Origin: Thermoactinomyces sp. DSM 45891
GTDB lineage: Bacteria; Bacillota; Bacilli; Thermoactinomycetales; Thermoactinomycetaceae
Direction of reading: 5' to 3'
DNA length: 18,498 nt
Assembly (NCBI RefSeq): GCF_900119485.1
Contig: NZ_FPJZ01000028.1
Coordinates: 1 to 18,498 of the forward strand
Below are positions 5,316 through 13,293 of this stretch, piece after piece (the first letter of the stretch is position 1; each line of letters opens with the position of its first letter). The translations under genes and the position numbers were made by a program. Below the pieces are notes generated by a model, which saw only the letters and a list, made by a program, of their open reading frames with translations, ran no database searches and had not been told where the DNA came from.

Positions 5316-7727
5316 CTAGATTTTTACTCGTTGAAGACGTAGTGCATTTAATACAACGGAAACAGAGCTAAAAGCCATCGCCGCCCCCGCTAACCACGGC
5401 GCGAGGAATCCTAATGCAGCAACAGGAATTCCAATCACGTTATAGGCAAGTGCCCAAAATAAGTTTTGCTTTATATTTCTCATAGTCTTTCTGCTCAAAA
5501 GGATAGCGTCTGTAATTCGGTTTAAATCACCTTGGATCAAAGTCACATCTGCCGCCTCCATCGCTACATCGGTTCCAGTTCCAATCGCCATCCCGATGTC
5601 AGCAGTGGCAAGAGCCGGAGCATCATTGATTCCATCGCCTACCATCGCTACTTTCTTGCCTTCCATCTGTAATTTTTGAATTTCTTCTGCTTTGCCTTCG
5701 GGCAAGATCTCTGCCAAGACTTGGTGGACTCCTACTTCATAACCAATCGCGTGAGCGGTACGCTCATTGTCTCCTGTAATCATGATGACTTTGAGTCCTA
5801 GTTCTTTCAGACGAAGAATCGCTTCTTTAGATGTTTCTTTTACAGTATCTGCAACAGCTAAAAGCCCTGCAAATTGACCATCAACCGCCACTAACATGGC
5901 TGTTTTTCCAGATATCTCTAGCTCGGACATGGAGTCTTTTATCCATTCTATGTTGACTTGGTGTTGAGTCATGAGCTTTCTTGTTCCGATTAGGATGCGT
6001 CTACCCTGTACATTGGAACGAACACCATAACCCGGTATTGCTTCAAACTCATCGACTTCTGGAAGTGTGATGCCCTTGTTTTGAATTCCCTCCACAATCG
6101 CTTCTGCTAAGGGATGCTCTGAGCTTTTTTCAGTCGACCCGACCAACTCGAAAAATAATGTTTCATTCATGCCATCTGCCAATAGAACATCGGTTAATTG
6201 TGGCTTTCCTTGCGTAATCGTTCCTGTTTTATCTAAAACAATCGTATCGATCTGCTGGGTTGATTCGAGATGTTCGCCACCTTTAAACAATATGCCAAGT
6301 TCAGCCGCACGCCCCGAACCTGCCATAATGGAAGTCGGAGTTGCGAGTCCAAGTGCACAAGGGCAAGCAATGACGAGAACTGCAATGGCTTTTTCGAGTG
6401 CATGGGCAAACTGACCCGTCTCGATCACGAAGAACCAGATAAAAAAAGTAATGATCGCAATACCTACTACAATCGGAACAAACACACCGGAGATACGATC
6501 GGCAATTCGTTGAATAGGGGCTTTAGAACCTTGTGCTTCCTCCACCACTTTAATAATTTGAGCGAGAGCTGTCTCTTTTCCAATTCGAGTCGCCTTGATG
6601 ATGAGTCGTCCATTTTTATTTAAAGTAGCTCCAATGACGGGATCTCCTACTCGTTTTTCAATCGGGATGCTTTCTCCTGTTAACATGGACTCATCCAAGG
6701 CAGAACTACCTTCCGCAACTTCTCCATCCACAGGAATTTTTTCACCTGGTTTCACTAGGAGGTAGTCTCCGATCTTCACTTGTTCAATTGGGATCGATTC
6801 TTCCTGTCCATCTCGAATGACAAGTGCTGATTTGGCTTGAAGCCCCATGAGCTTTTGGATGGCTTCTGAAGAACGTCCTTTGGCACGAGCTTCAAGTAAC
6901 TTCCCAAGGATTATCAGGGTAATGAGAATTGCACTTGTTTCATAGTAAAGTTCCATGGAATGTCCCTCTTGGCGGTTTAAAGAGGGAATCGTTACATAAA
7001 GGCTGTAAAAGTAGGCAGCTGAAGTACCTAAAGCAACCAGTACATCCATGTTGGCACTTTTGTTGCGAAGTGCTTTATAAGCACCCACATAGAAATGTCC
7101 GCCTATGATGAATTGGACAGGAGTCGCTAATGCCAGTTGGAACCATGGATTCATAAAAAGATCAGGAAGCCAAATCCACGAAGTAAAGGAGAAATGACTC
7201 ACCATCGCCCATAAAAGTGGGAGAGTAAGAACTACTGAGAGTATCAACTTTCGTTGTTGTTTCTGAATTTCATTTTGTCTAGAATCGGAGTGATCTAATT
7301 GATCTTGTTTCATTAGAGCCTGATAGCCAAGTTGCTCTACTTTTTGAATCATATCTGTCGGAGTTACTTGACCAGTAGTGTACTCTACTTTGGCTGTTTC
7401 AAGAGTAAAGTTAACTGTCGCTTGGATAACCCCTGGTAAACGACTTAACCCTTTTTCAATTCGATTTGCACATGCTACACATGTCATTCCAACTAGTTGG
7501 AACTCGACTGTCTCTTTAACGATTTGATATCCTAATGATTCAACTATTTCTTCAAGCTCCTGAATATTCGTTTGAACCGGATCATAAGAAACGGTTACTT
7601 GCTCTGAGATAAAGTTAACGTTCGCTTCGACAACTCCATCAATTTTGCTTAATCCCTTTTCAATCCGGTTGGCACAAGCGGCGCATGTCATACCACGAAT
7701 CTGTAAAACAACTTGTTTTGTAGACAT
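5316..7727 (-). CDS. copA: Cu(I)-exporting P-type ATPase CopA
   Basis: P1B-type ATPase that pumps Cu(I) out of the cytoplasm. Two N-terminal metal-binding domains carry GMTCAAC (C15, C18) and GMTCVAC (C83, C86). They are followed by membrane spans, the actuator TGES loop, the transport motif CPC at 455-457, phosphorylated D499 in DKTGT, the SEHP nucleotide-binding motif, and GDGIND from residue 697. The last two spans hold the Cu(I)-specific YN and MAFSS motifs. I chose the ATG at 7727 (803 aa) because AGAAGGGAAC lies just upstream and homologues start near MSTKQVVLQI. The frame is open to an ATG at 7775, but that ATG lies inside the MITE-like repeat and would add 16 unrelated residues. The gene looks intact. 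Confidence 0.95.
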   Translation of the reverse strand: MSTKQVVLQIRGMTCAACANRIEKGLSKIDGVVEANVNFISEQVTVSYDPVQTNIQELEEIVESLGYQIVKETVEFQLVGMTCVACANRIEKGLSRLPGVIQATVNFTLETAKVEYTTGQVTPTDMIQKVEQLGYQALMKQDQLDHSDSRQNEIQKQQRKLILSVVLTLPLLWAMVSHFSFTSWIWLPDLFMNPWFQLALATPVQFIIGGHFYVGAYKALRNKSANMDVLVALGTSAAYFYSLYVTIPSLNRQEGHSMELYYETSAILITLIILGKLLEARAKGRSSEAIQKLMGLQAKSALVIRDGQEESIPIEQVKIGDYLLVKPGEKIPVDGEVAEGSSALDESMLTGESIPIEKRVGDPVIGATLNKNGRLIIKATRIGKETALAQIIKVVEEAQGSKAPIQRIADRISGVFVPIVVGIAIITFFIWFFVIETGQFAHALEKAIAVLVIACPCALGLATPTSIMAGSGRAAELGILFKGGEHLESTQQIDTIVLDKTGTITQGKPQLTDVLLADGMNETLFFELVGSTEKSSEHPLAEAIVEGIQNKGITLPEVDEFEAIPGYGVRSNVQGRRILIGTRKLMTQHQVNIEWIKDSMSELEISGKTAMLVAVDGQFAGLLAVADTVKETSKEAILRLKELGLKVIMITGDNERTAHAIGYEVGVHQVLAEILPEGKAEEIQKLQMEGKKVAMVGDGINDAPALATADIGMAIGTGTDVAMEAADVTLIQGDLNRITDAILLSRKTMRNIKQNLFWALAYNVIGIPVAALGFLAPWLAGAAMAFSSVSVVLNALRLQRVKI

Positions 7728-7763
7728 AGGGATGTTCCCTTCTAAGAAAGGATGAATATATAT

Positions 7764-7898
7764 TAGGGTACCCATGGTGCTAGTTAATATTTGTAATCGT
7801 TATATCTATTGGGTTTTACAAAAATAACCAGAAAAAATGTAGGTCGGAAAAGCTTGATTTTACTGGGGTTAGGTTTAACTAGCACCATGGGTATAGGG
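7764..7898. mobile_element. 125-bp MITE-like element with 18-bp perfect TIRs and 5-bp target duplication
   Basis: TACCCATGGTGCTAGTTA (7769-7786) recurs as its exact reverse complement at 7876-7893. The element is flanked directly on both sides by TAGGG (7764-7768 and 7894-7898), as expected for a target-site duplication. The 89-bp interior is AT-rich and encodes no transposase, so it is a non-autonomous element that a related full-length insertion sequence would have mobilised. It fills most of the 205-bp gap between copZ and copA. The perfect repeats suggest recent insertion. The parent family is not identified. Confidence 0.85.
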
Positions 7899-7932
7899 TA
7901 ATAAAGAAAAAAATTTTGCACCTGATTTTGGA

Positions 7933-8133
7933 TTACATGACATCATATCCTTGATCTTCAATGATTTGTTGAATCTGCTCTAGATTCACCTGAGTTTCAT
8001 CGTATTCTACGGATACAGTTTTGCCCGCAACATCCACTTTGACTTGAACACTGATCTTCTTTAATGCCTCTTCGATAGATCTAACACAGTGATTGCAGGA
8101 CATTCCATTTACCTTTAATACTTCCTTTTTCAT
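7933..8133 (-). CDS. copZ: Copper chaperone CopZ
   Basis: A 66-aa single heavy-metal-associated domain with the Cu(I)-binding MSCNHC motif (C13, C16) and the usual beta-alpha-beta-beta-alpha-beta length. It should carry Cu(I) in the cytoplasm and hand it to CopA's N-terminal domains or to CsoR. AGGAG lies about 10 nt before the ATG, and the gene starts 16 bp after the csoR stop, so it shares that transcript. The gene itself is intact. The MITE-like element begins about 35 bp after its stop. Confidence 0.95.
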   Translation of the reverse strand: MKKEVLKVNGMSCNHCVRSIEEALKKISVQVKVDVAGKTVSVEYDETQVNLEQIQQIIEDQGYDVM

Positions 8134-8149
8134 TAGAGGAATGCTCCTA

Positions 8150-8478
8150 TTATTTCATCATCTTTTTTATCGTGATCATCATCTCATCAATCACTTCCGT
8201 ATCTCCCTCTTGCAGACGCTCGACTACACAACTTTTCATATGAGCTTCCAGAAGAATTCTTCCTACACTGTTTAATGCGGACTGAATCGCTGAAATTTGA
8301 TTCAGCACATCATCACAGTAAGTATCTTTTCAATTAGGTTTTTTACCCCACGAACTTGACCCTCAATTCGATTGAGTCGGGTCACTAAGTTATACTTAGT
8401 TTGATCTGAATGGTGACTTTTCCGATGACTTGAGCAACAGGTTTCAATGGATTCACCTTGATTGAAAGTATCTTCCAT
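8150..8478 (-). pseudogene. csoR: Copper-sensing repressor CsoR, interrupted by a 1-base frameshift
   Basis: The first frame encodes ...LVTRLNRIEGQVRGVKNLIE and then runs to an early stop (EKILTVMMC). Shifting frame at the four-A run (plus-strand T-run 8327-8330) restores the rest of a CsoR: DTYCDDVLNQISAIQSALNS through to a C-terminal KKMMK and TAA at 8152-8150. The reconstructed protein is about 109 aa, the usual family length. It keeps the three Cu(I) ligands (Cys of TYCDDV, His and Cys of EAHMKSC). One missing A explains everything, so this is a recent mutation or a sequencing error. The ATG at 8478 is preferred because GAGGAG lies 9 nt before it; the ATG at 8487 abuts the binding site. 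It heads the copper operon. Confidence 0.85.
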
Positions 8479-8489
8479 AATTTTCATCT

Positions 8490-8537
8490 CCTCTATTCGA
8501 ATAGAGGATCAGATCCTGCTCAAAAACACAGATTATA
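8490..8537 (-). promoter_or_regulatory. Copper operon promoter region with two palindromes
   Basis: On the minus strand a perfect -10 box TATAAT lies at 8537-8532. The -35 is weak (TCAATG at 17-bp spacing). Just downstream, in the presumed leader, are AGGATCAGATCCT (8505-8517) and an 18-bp perfect palindrome, CCTCTATTCGAATAGAGG (8490-8507), which abuts the csoR binding site. The palindromes could be an operator or an RNA hairpin limiting csoR translation. They do not resemble the G-tract operators usual for CsoR. Confidence 0.5.
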
Positions 8538-8601
8538 GATCAAATAACAGAATTCATTGACGTTTTATTCTAGAAGTGTCAGATATAAAATCTGTATGAC
8601 C

Positions 8602-9627
8602 TTAACTCCAACTCTTTGAAAGATGGAGTTCGTAAGGGATATCAAACTTTTTGTTATCAATCGCATCCTTTAACTCACGTCTATCCAGCAAAGAGATCCC
8701 TTTCAAATCAAGCCATTCGTCATCATAAATCTGATCTAAGTAGTTAATACCCGTATCTGGAATGATCGCTAATGCCGACTTGGCGTTGCTGTGATTTAGG
8801 AAAGATAGGGCAGAGACAACCACTAATCCGCCAGATCCCCCAACCATTATGCCATGTTCCTTGGCTAATATACGACAAGTGGAGATGGCCTCTTGATCAC
8901 TGGCAATACAGATCTGATCGATCACGGATAAGTCCGTATTTTCGGTTCTCCAGCTAAGTCCGACTCCATTAATCAAGTACGGATTGAAGGGATGACCAAA
9001 AATTGCTGAGCCTTTCACATCGCAAGCAATGACTTTGATCTCCGGCTTCTTTTCTTTGATGAATCGACCCATCCCACAAAGATGTCCTCCTGTGCTAACT
9101 GCTCCCACAACTGCATCAATTGGTAAATCGACTATTTCTTTTGCTGTTGTTTCAAAATGGATAGATGGATTGTTTGGGTTATCATATTGGTCCGTCCAGT
9201 ACGTATCTGGATATTGACTCATAAGCTCTTTGACTCGTTTGTATCGTGTTTTTTGATATCCACCATCCTCATCCAACTCAGTGACCATCTCAATTTCAGC
9301 GCCGTATGCCTTATACCATTTCAAAAGACTCGGGCTAACTTTGGGATCGACTAGAATCAGAACCCGAAATTTATATACTGCACCCAGCATGGCCAAGGAC
9401 TTCCCGAAATTCCCAGATGTAGACTCGATAGCCATTCCTCCAGGTTTTAACTCGCCTCGATCCATCGCTTTCTTCACTAGCCCAAAAGCGGTACGATCTT
9501 TTACACTAAAATTAGGATTAAAATAGTCTAGTTTCAAAAACAACTTCTTTCCAACAGGAACCAGGTTGTCTTCTAATGCGACAACGGGTGTATTGCCAAT
9601 ACAATCAGTAATGCTATCCAAAATCAT
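8602..9627 (-). CDS. SbnA-like PLP-dependent synthase (cysteine synthase superfamily)
   Basis: A 341-aa fold-type II PLP enzyme. K43 in SVKDR is the expected PLP lysine and STSGNFG (69-75) the phosphate/substrate loop; VSTGG and VGGSGG bind PLP further on. The DEDGGYQKTR and YWTDQYDNPNNPSIHFETTAKE segments resemble the SbnA/VioB type (2,3-diaminopropionate synthesis) more than housekeeping CysK. SbnA joins O-phospho-L-serine to L-glutamate. I chose the ATG at 9627 because AGAGGTGATC precedes it; the ATG at 9648 has no binding site. The gene lies 28 bp after the EamA gene. No SbnB partner is visible, so the final product may differ from diaminopropionate. Cysteine synthase, cysteate synthase or another beta-replacement enzyme remain possible. 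Confidence 0.8.
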   Translation of the reverse strand: MILDSITDCIGNTPVVALEDNLVPVGKKLFLKLDYFNPNFSVKDRTAFGLVKKAMDRGELKPGGMAIESTSGNFGKSLAMLGAVYKFRVLILVDPKVSPSLLKWYKAYGAEIEMVTELDEDGGYQKTRYKRVKELMSQYPDTYWTDQYDNPNNPSIHFETTAKEIVDLPIDAVVGAVSTGGHLCGMGRFIKEKKPEIKVIACDVKGSAIFGHPFNPYLINGVGLSWRTENTDLSVIDQICIASDQEAISTCRILAKEHGIMVGGSGGLVVVSALSFLNHSNAKSALAIIPDTGINYLDQIYDDEWLDLKGISLLDRRELKDAIDNKKFDIPYELHLSKSWS

Positions 9628-9655
9628 TTCGATCACCTCTTGATCCATATGTTTG

Positions 9656-10507
9656 TTACAGACGAGTCAAAATGAGACCAACGAAGAGCAAGGTAAGTGA
9701 GATCATCTGTAGTAAAGAAAGTCGTTCACGATAAATCCAGATTGACAATAACGCCACCACTAGGCTGTTCGTTGAAAAGATCGGAGCAACAATACTCGCT
9801 GGTCCCTTGGCTACTGCCACCGCATAGATTTGCATACCAGCAAAAGAAAGAATTCCAGAGCCAAATCCCCAGCGGATGCCCGTTTGTTTTACTAAGGAGG
9901 ACAAATCTTTATTTTTTCGGCGAAAGAGCTCAATGGAGAACCAAATCAAACCGAATAGGTAGCCGATTAATAAGATCATAGAATTGGGTAAATGCATTTC
10001 TTCGGTGACTTTTAATCCTCCATTGCGAAGGAAGAAGAGAAACATCGCGATAAAAACTAACCCATACCATTTCAAGTTACGAATACGCAAGTTTTCATCT
10101 GGATCAATAGGCAGAATCATCACAGCAATTACCAGTAATGAAACACCCATCCATTCGGTTAGGGAGAGCGATTCACCAAAAAAGAGCATCGAGAGTCCAA
10201 TCGTCAAGATCACATTCCCATTGACAACCGGAGAAGTTAGACTAGCCGGACCATGATCTAACGCATACATAAACAAAAGATTGCCAGCTGACGTTCCCAA
10301 CCCGATAATCAGCCCAGCCACAAGAACGGGGAGATTGAGGACCCAACTATCGGTATAAAGGACCCAAGCAAAAAAGCAGATCGAGCCTGTCAGATACAGA
10401 CCCCAAAGCAAATGCACAATGGAGCCTCGTTTAGCGGAGCTTACTTTCATCATGAAACCGCCTAGTCCAAAAGTAAGCGAACTAAGTATTGCGAGCATGT
10501 ACCACAT
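9656..10507 (-). CDS. EamA/DMT-family membrane transporter
   Basis: A 283-aa protein with about ten hydrophobic spans in two similar halves, as in drug/metabolite transporters. Family-like signatures end each half: GPASLTSPVVNGNVILTIGL with FFGESLSLTEW, and GPASIVAPIFSTNSLVVALL with IYRERLSLLQM. AGAGGTAAC lies 7 nt before the ATG. Members often export amino acids or other small metabolites, though direction cannot be read from sequence. Its place directly before the SbnA-like gene and after serA suggests it exports the product of that pathway. That is inference. Confidence 0.85.
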   Translation of the reverse strand: MWYMLAILSSLTFGLGGFMMKVSSAKRGSIVHLLWGLYLTGSICFFAWVLYTDSWVLNLPVLVAGLIIGLGTSAGNLLFMYALDHGPASLTSPVVNGNVILTIGLSMLFFGESLSLTEWMGVSLLVIAVMILPIDPDENLRIRNLKWYGLVFIAMFLFFLRNGGLKVTEEMHLPNSMILLIGYLFGLIWFSIELFRRKNKDLSSLVKQTGIRWGFGSGILSFAGMQIYAVAVAKGPASIVAPIFSTNSLVVALLSIWIYRERLSLLQMISLTLLFVGLILTRL

Positions 10508-10657
10508 GAATGTTACCTCTTCCAGCGTCTAAGCTTCACAAGATAAATTACCTTCCGTATACTGATGCAATTGATTGGCTTTTCCCTCGACTGTTCTTTA
10601 GATTTTTTTAGCTTACAGGCGGAGGAACTTAAACGTAAGTACGATTTCGAGTTACAT

Positions 10658-11644
10658 TTAAGTAAAAGACAGGTTTGGCTGTAAATCTATCTCTTCTTTC
10701 AGATGAATTACAGCATTCTGGAACGGTTGACCACGTAAGATGTGCAGCACTTCTTGAGATACATCGAGGGCTACATTTTCCTGTGCTTCTACAGTAGATG
10801 CTCCCAAGTGTGGCGTAACTATCACTTGTGGTAAAGAAAAGAGTAGATGTTTACCTGGGGGCTCTATTTCAAACACATCTAAGGCGGCACCAGCTACTCT
10901 TCCAGATTGAATGGCATGGTATAATGCCTCTTCATCGATAATCCCTCCACGAGCACAGTTGAGAATGCGTACGCCTTCTTTCATCATTAAAATAGTGTCT
11001 CCATTGATTAAAGAATAGGTGTCTTTCGTTAGCGGTGCATGGATACTGATGTAATCCCCCAACGAAATAGCTTCTTTAAAAGAGGTTTTCTTTACTTCTA
11101 GTTCTTCTGCAAGCTTCTCGGTAAGATAAGGATCATAGGCTACTACTTGCATGTGAAACGCTTTTGCTCGCTTAGCAAGCTCTGTACCCACCCGTCCTAA
11201 TCCAATAATGCTAAGTGTTTTTTTGTTTAACTCTACCCCGACAAAATTTTTACGCTTCCATTCCCCCTGAACAGTGGAAATGTGGGCTTGTGGAATATGG
11301 CGGGATAGTGCTATCATCATCGCAAACGTGTGTTCAGCAGTGGATATCGTGTTCCCGTTTGGTGCATTGACAACAATAATTCCTTTTTTTGTAGCGGCAG
11401 AAATGTCGATGTTATCGACACCTACTCCGGCTCGAGCAATGACTTTTAAGTGATGTGCGTTTTCAATGACTTCTGCAGTGACTTTTGTTTGGCTACGAAC
11501 CAAAAGAGCATCTACTGACTGAATTTCGATCAGAAGTTCTTCTTTAGACAATCCTACTTTTCGAATGACTTCTACATCTTTCGCTTGTAACAGTTTTTCT
11601 AAACCTTGATCACTAAGGGGATCAGTAACTAGTATTTTATACAT
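10658..11644 (-). CDS. serA: D-3-phosphoglycerate dehydrogenase, short form
   Basis: A 328-aa D-2-hydroxyacid dehydrogenase. The NAD-binding loop is GLGRVG (148-153), and the catalytic trio is R232 (NCARGGIID), E261 (DVFEIEP) and H279 (TPHLGAST). The family-typical RAGVGVDNID and NAPNGNTISTAEHT are present. Oxidation of 3-phosphoglycerate to 3-phosphohydroxypyruvate is the expected reaction. It lacks the C-terminal ACT and intervening domains of ~525-aa SerA proteins, so serine feedback through ACT is not expected. The ATG at 11644 overlaps the end of the aminotransferase gene by 8 bp, with AGGAGG 10 nt upstream. An ATG at 11683 would add 13 unrelated residues. A related 2-hydroxyacid dehydrogenase is possible, but the neighbouring aminotransferase favours SerA. 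Confidence 0.88.
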   Translation of the reverse strand: MYKILVTDPLSDQGLEKLLQAKDVEVIRKVGLSKEELLIEIQSVDALLVRSQTKVTAEVIENAHHLKVIARAGVGVDNIDISAATKKGIIVVNAPNGNTISTAEHTFAMMIALSRHIPQAHISTVQGEWKRKNFVGVELNKKTLSIIGLGRVGTELAKRAKAFHMQVVAYDPYLTEKLAEELEVKKTSFKEAISLGDYISIHAPLTKDTYSLINGDTILMMKEGVRILNCARGGIIDEEALYHAIQSGRVAGAALDVFEIEPPGKHLLFSLPQVIVTPHLGASTVEAQENVALDVSQEVLHILRGQPFQNAVIHLKEEIDLQPNLSFT

Positions 11645-12794
11645 GATCTCTCCATACCTCCTGTGCAGCTCTAACCCCAGCACCTAAATCAATCGGAACA
11701 TTCATTTTAGTTAGAGCCATTTCTAAAGCAGAAAGAACTGTAATGATATCGAAAGCATCACAATAGCCCATATGACCGATGCGGAAAATTTCTCCTTTTA
11801 AATGTTGCTGTCCACCCGCTACCACCATGCCAAGTTGACGAAGGATATGACGCAAATCATCTGATCTCCAACCTTCACCACCGTAGATAGAAGTAACCGT
11901 AGGGGAAGCATCCTGTTCAGATGTCATCAGTTTCAATCCTAAGGCAGATACCCCAGCACGGGTCATTTTTTTTAAAAGATGATGGCGTTCAATGACATGG
12001 TTAAATCCTTCTTCATCTAACATATTGAGTGCTTCTTTGAGACCAAGTAACAAAGAAATAGCAGGTGTATAGGGAGTGGAATCTTTCTCTAAACTACTTC
12101 GATAAGCTAATAGGTCTAGATAGAAACTTCGAACTGAATTTTGTTTCATCTTATTCCAAGCACGCTCACTTACAGCCATGAAAGCCAGACCTGGAGGTAA
12201 CATCATTGCTTTTTGAGAACCGGTTATCAGAATATCGATATTCCAATTATCCATCTGGCTTAAAACTGCACCAAGACAGCTAACTCCATCTACCACAACC
12301 AGTGCATCTGAGTAGCGATGTACGACTTGAATTAGTTCAGTAATCGGGTTCAACACTCCAGTAGATGTTTCGCAGTAAGTGAAAAAAACAACCTGTACAT
12401 TGGGATATGATTGGATAAAATGCTTCAATGTATCTGGATCACAAGCGTTTCCCCAAGGGATATTTAAACGGTGTAAGCGAAATCCATAACGCTCTACAAC
12501 TTTAGCAAATCTCTCCCCAAAAGCTCCTGTAACAACAACAATGGCTTCTTCTCTTGGAGCTAACAGATTCACCACAGCGGCTTCTAGGGCAGATGTACCA
12601 CTACTGGTAAGAAGGAGAGGTTGTTGCTGAGTGCCAAACACTCTTTTCAAACGATCACTACATTCACGAATCAGAGTCGATGCTTCACTACTACGGTGTC
12701 CGATCATCGGGTGTGTCATCGCTTGTTGTATCCTTGGTGGAATAGGAGTCGGGCCAGGAATACGTAGATGAAATTTTTCATTAAAAGGCATCAT
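11637..12794 (-). CDS. Class V aminotransferase (alanine-glyoxylate / phosphoserine type)
   Basis: A 385-aa fold-type I PLP enzyme with the class V signature. It starts with RIPGPTPIPPRIQQAMTHPM and IGHRS, has LTSSGTSALEAA, D169 (VVVDGVSCLGA) for the PLP ring, and K195 (TGSQKAMMLPPG) as the PLP lysine. Family members act as serine-glyoxylate, alanine-glyoxylate or purine-catabolism (PucG) aminotransferases, and some serve as phosphoserine aminotransferase. Being first in an operon and overlapping serA by 8 bp favours conversion of phosphohydroxypyruvate to O-phospho-L-serine. AAGGGGAG precedes two adjacent ATG codons (12794, 12791); either could start. No purine-catabolism genes are nearby. 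Confidence 0.85.
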   Translation of the reverse strand: MMPFNEKFHLRIPGPTPIPPRIQQAMTHPMIGHRSSEASTLIRECSDRLKRVFGTQQQPLLLTSSGTSALEAAVVNLLAPREEAIVVVTGAFGERFAKVVERYGFRLHRLNIPWGNACDPDTLKHFIQSYPNVQVVFFTYCETSTGVLNPITELIQVVHRYSDALVVVDGVSCLGAVLSQMDNWNIDILITGSQKAMMLPPGLAFMAVSERAWNKMKQNSVRSFYLDLLAYRSSLEKDSTPYTPAISLLLGLKEALNMLDEEGFNHVIERHHLLKKMTRAGVSALGLKLMTSEQDASPTVTSIYGGEGWRSDDLRHILRQLGMVVAGGQQHLKGEIFRIGHMGYCDAFDIITVLSALEMALTKMNVPIDLGAGVRAAQEVWRDHV

Positions 12795-12997
12795 GGACTC
12801 CCCTTTAAGTTTGTAGAAATAAGAATATTAGTGACTTTGTAAACAATCATGATCCTGTAAGGAATCAAACGAACAGCTTGCATTCCTCCCTTTGATTGAT
12901 TTTTGTTTCTGACTCTACCATAATTAAAATGTATGAAGAAAGTGGGTAGATTGTTTGAAGAATTGATGGGGGATTTTTCATTTTTAAAAAGAAAAAG

Positions 12998-13293
12998 TCA
13001 ATCTTGGATAGATTGATAGATTGACCCTCTTTTAAATTTTTTCCAATTCGCTCCGTGATTGGAACTGATGTAGATATGCTTTTTCATAGTAAGAATGGCC
13101 ACTTGATCTGGATTCTGAGGATTTTGAGTGATCGACTCCATTTGATATGGATTAGGAATAGGTATTTCCTTCCTTTCTTTTGAATGAATATTCATTCGAT
13201 ACAACATAGATCTGTCTTGATAAGCGCCGAACTAAATGAATGGGTTTTTAGGATCAAAGTGAATCACTGTTACTGCTTGATTCTCTATCACCG
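12998..13293 (-). pseudogene. BNR/sialidase-like repeat protein remnant (C-terminal)
   Basis: One minus-strand frame reads AVTVIHFDPKNPFI, an in-frame TAG (13234-13232), then FGAYQDRSMLYRMNIHSK and NPQNPDQVAILTMKKHIYIS followed by SNHGANW. The DP.NP.I.FGA and YIS.NHGANW patterns resemble the repeats of secreted BNR/Ycf48-like beta-propeller proteins. Only about one repeat and the C-terminus remain: the N-terminal part is missing and a nonsense codon interrupts the rest. The 69-aa piece from 13207 has no good binding site. It joins directly to the methyltransferase remnant at about 13293, which suggests a deletion between two neighbouring genes. Confidence 0.6.

Noticed and set aside
7725..7775. 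Upstream ATG at 7775 as the copA start
   Set aside because: It lies inside the MITE-like terminal repeat, has no binding site, and would add residues absent from the family; the ATG at 7727 has a good site.
8603..8629. AACTCCA/TGGAGTT hairpin at the end of the SbnA-like gene
   Set aside because: No T-run follows on the minus strand, so it is not supported as a terminator.
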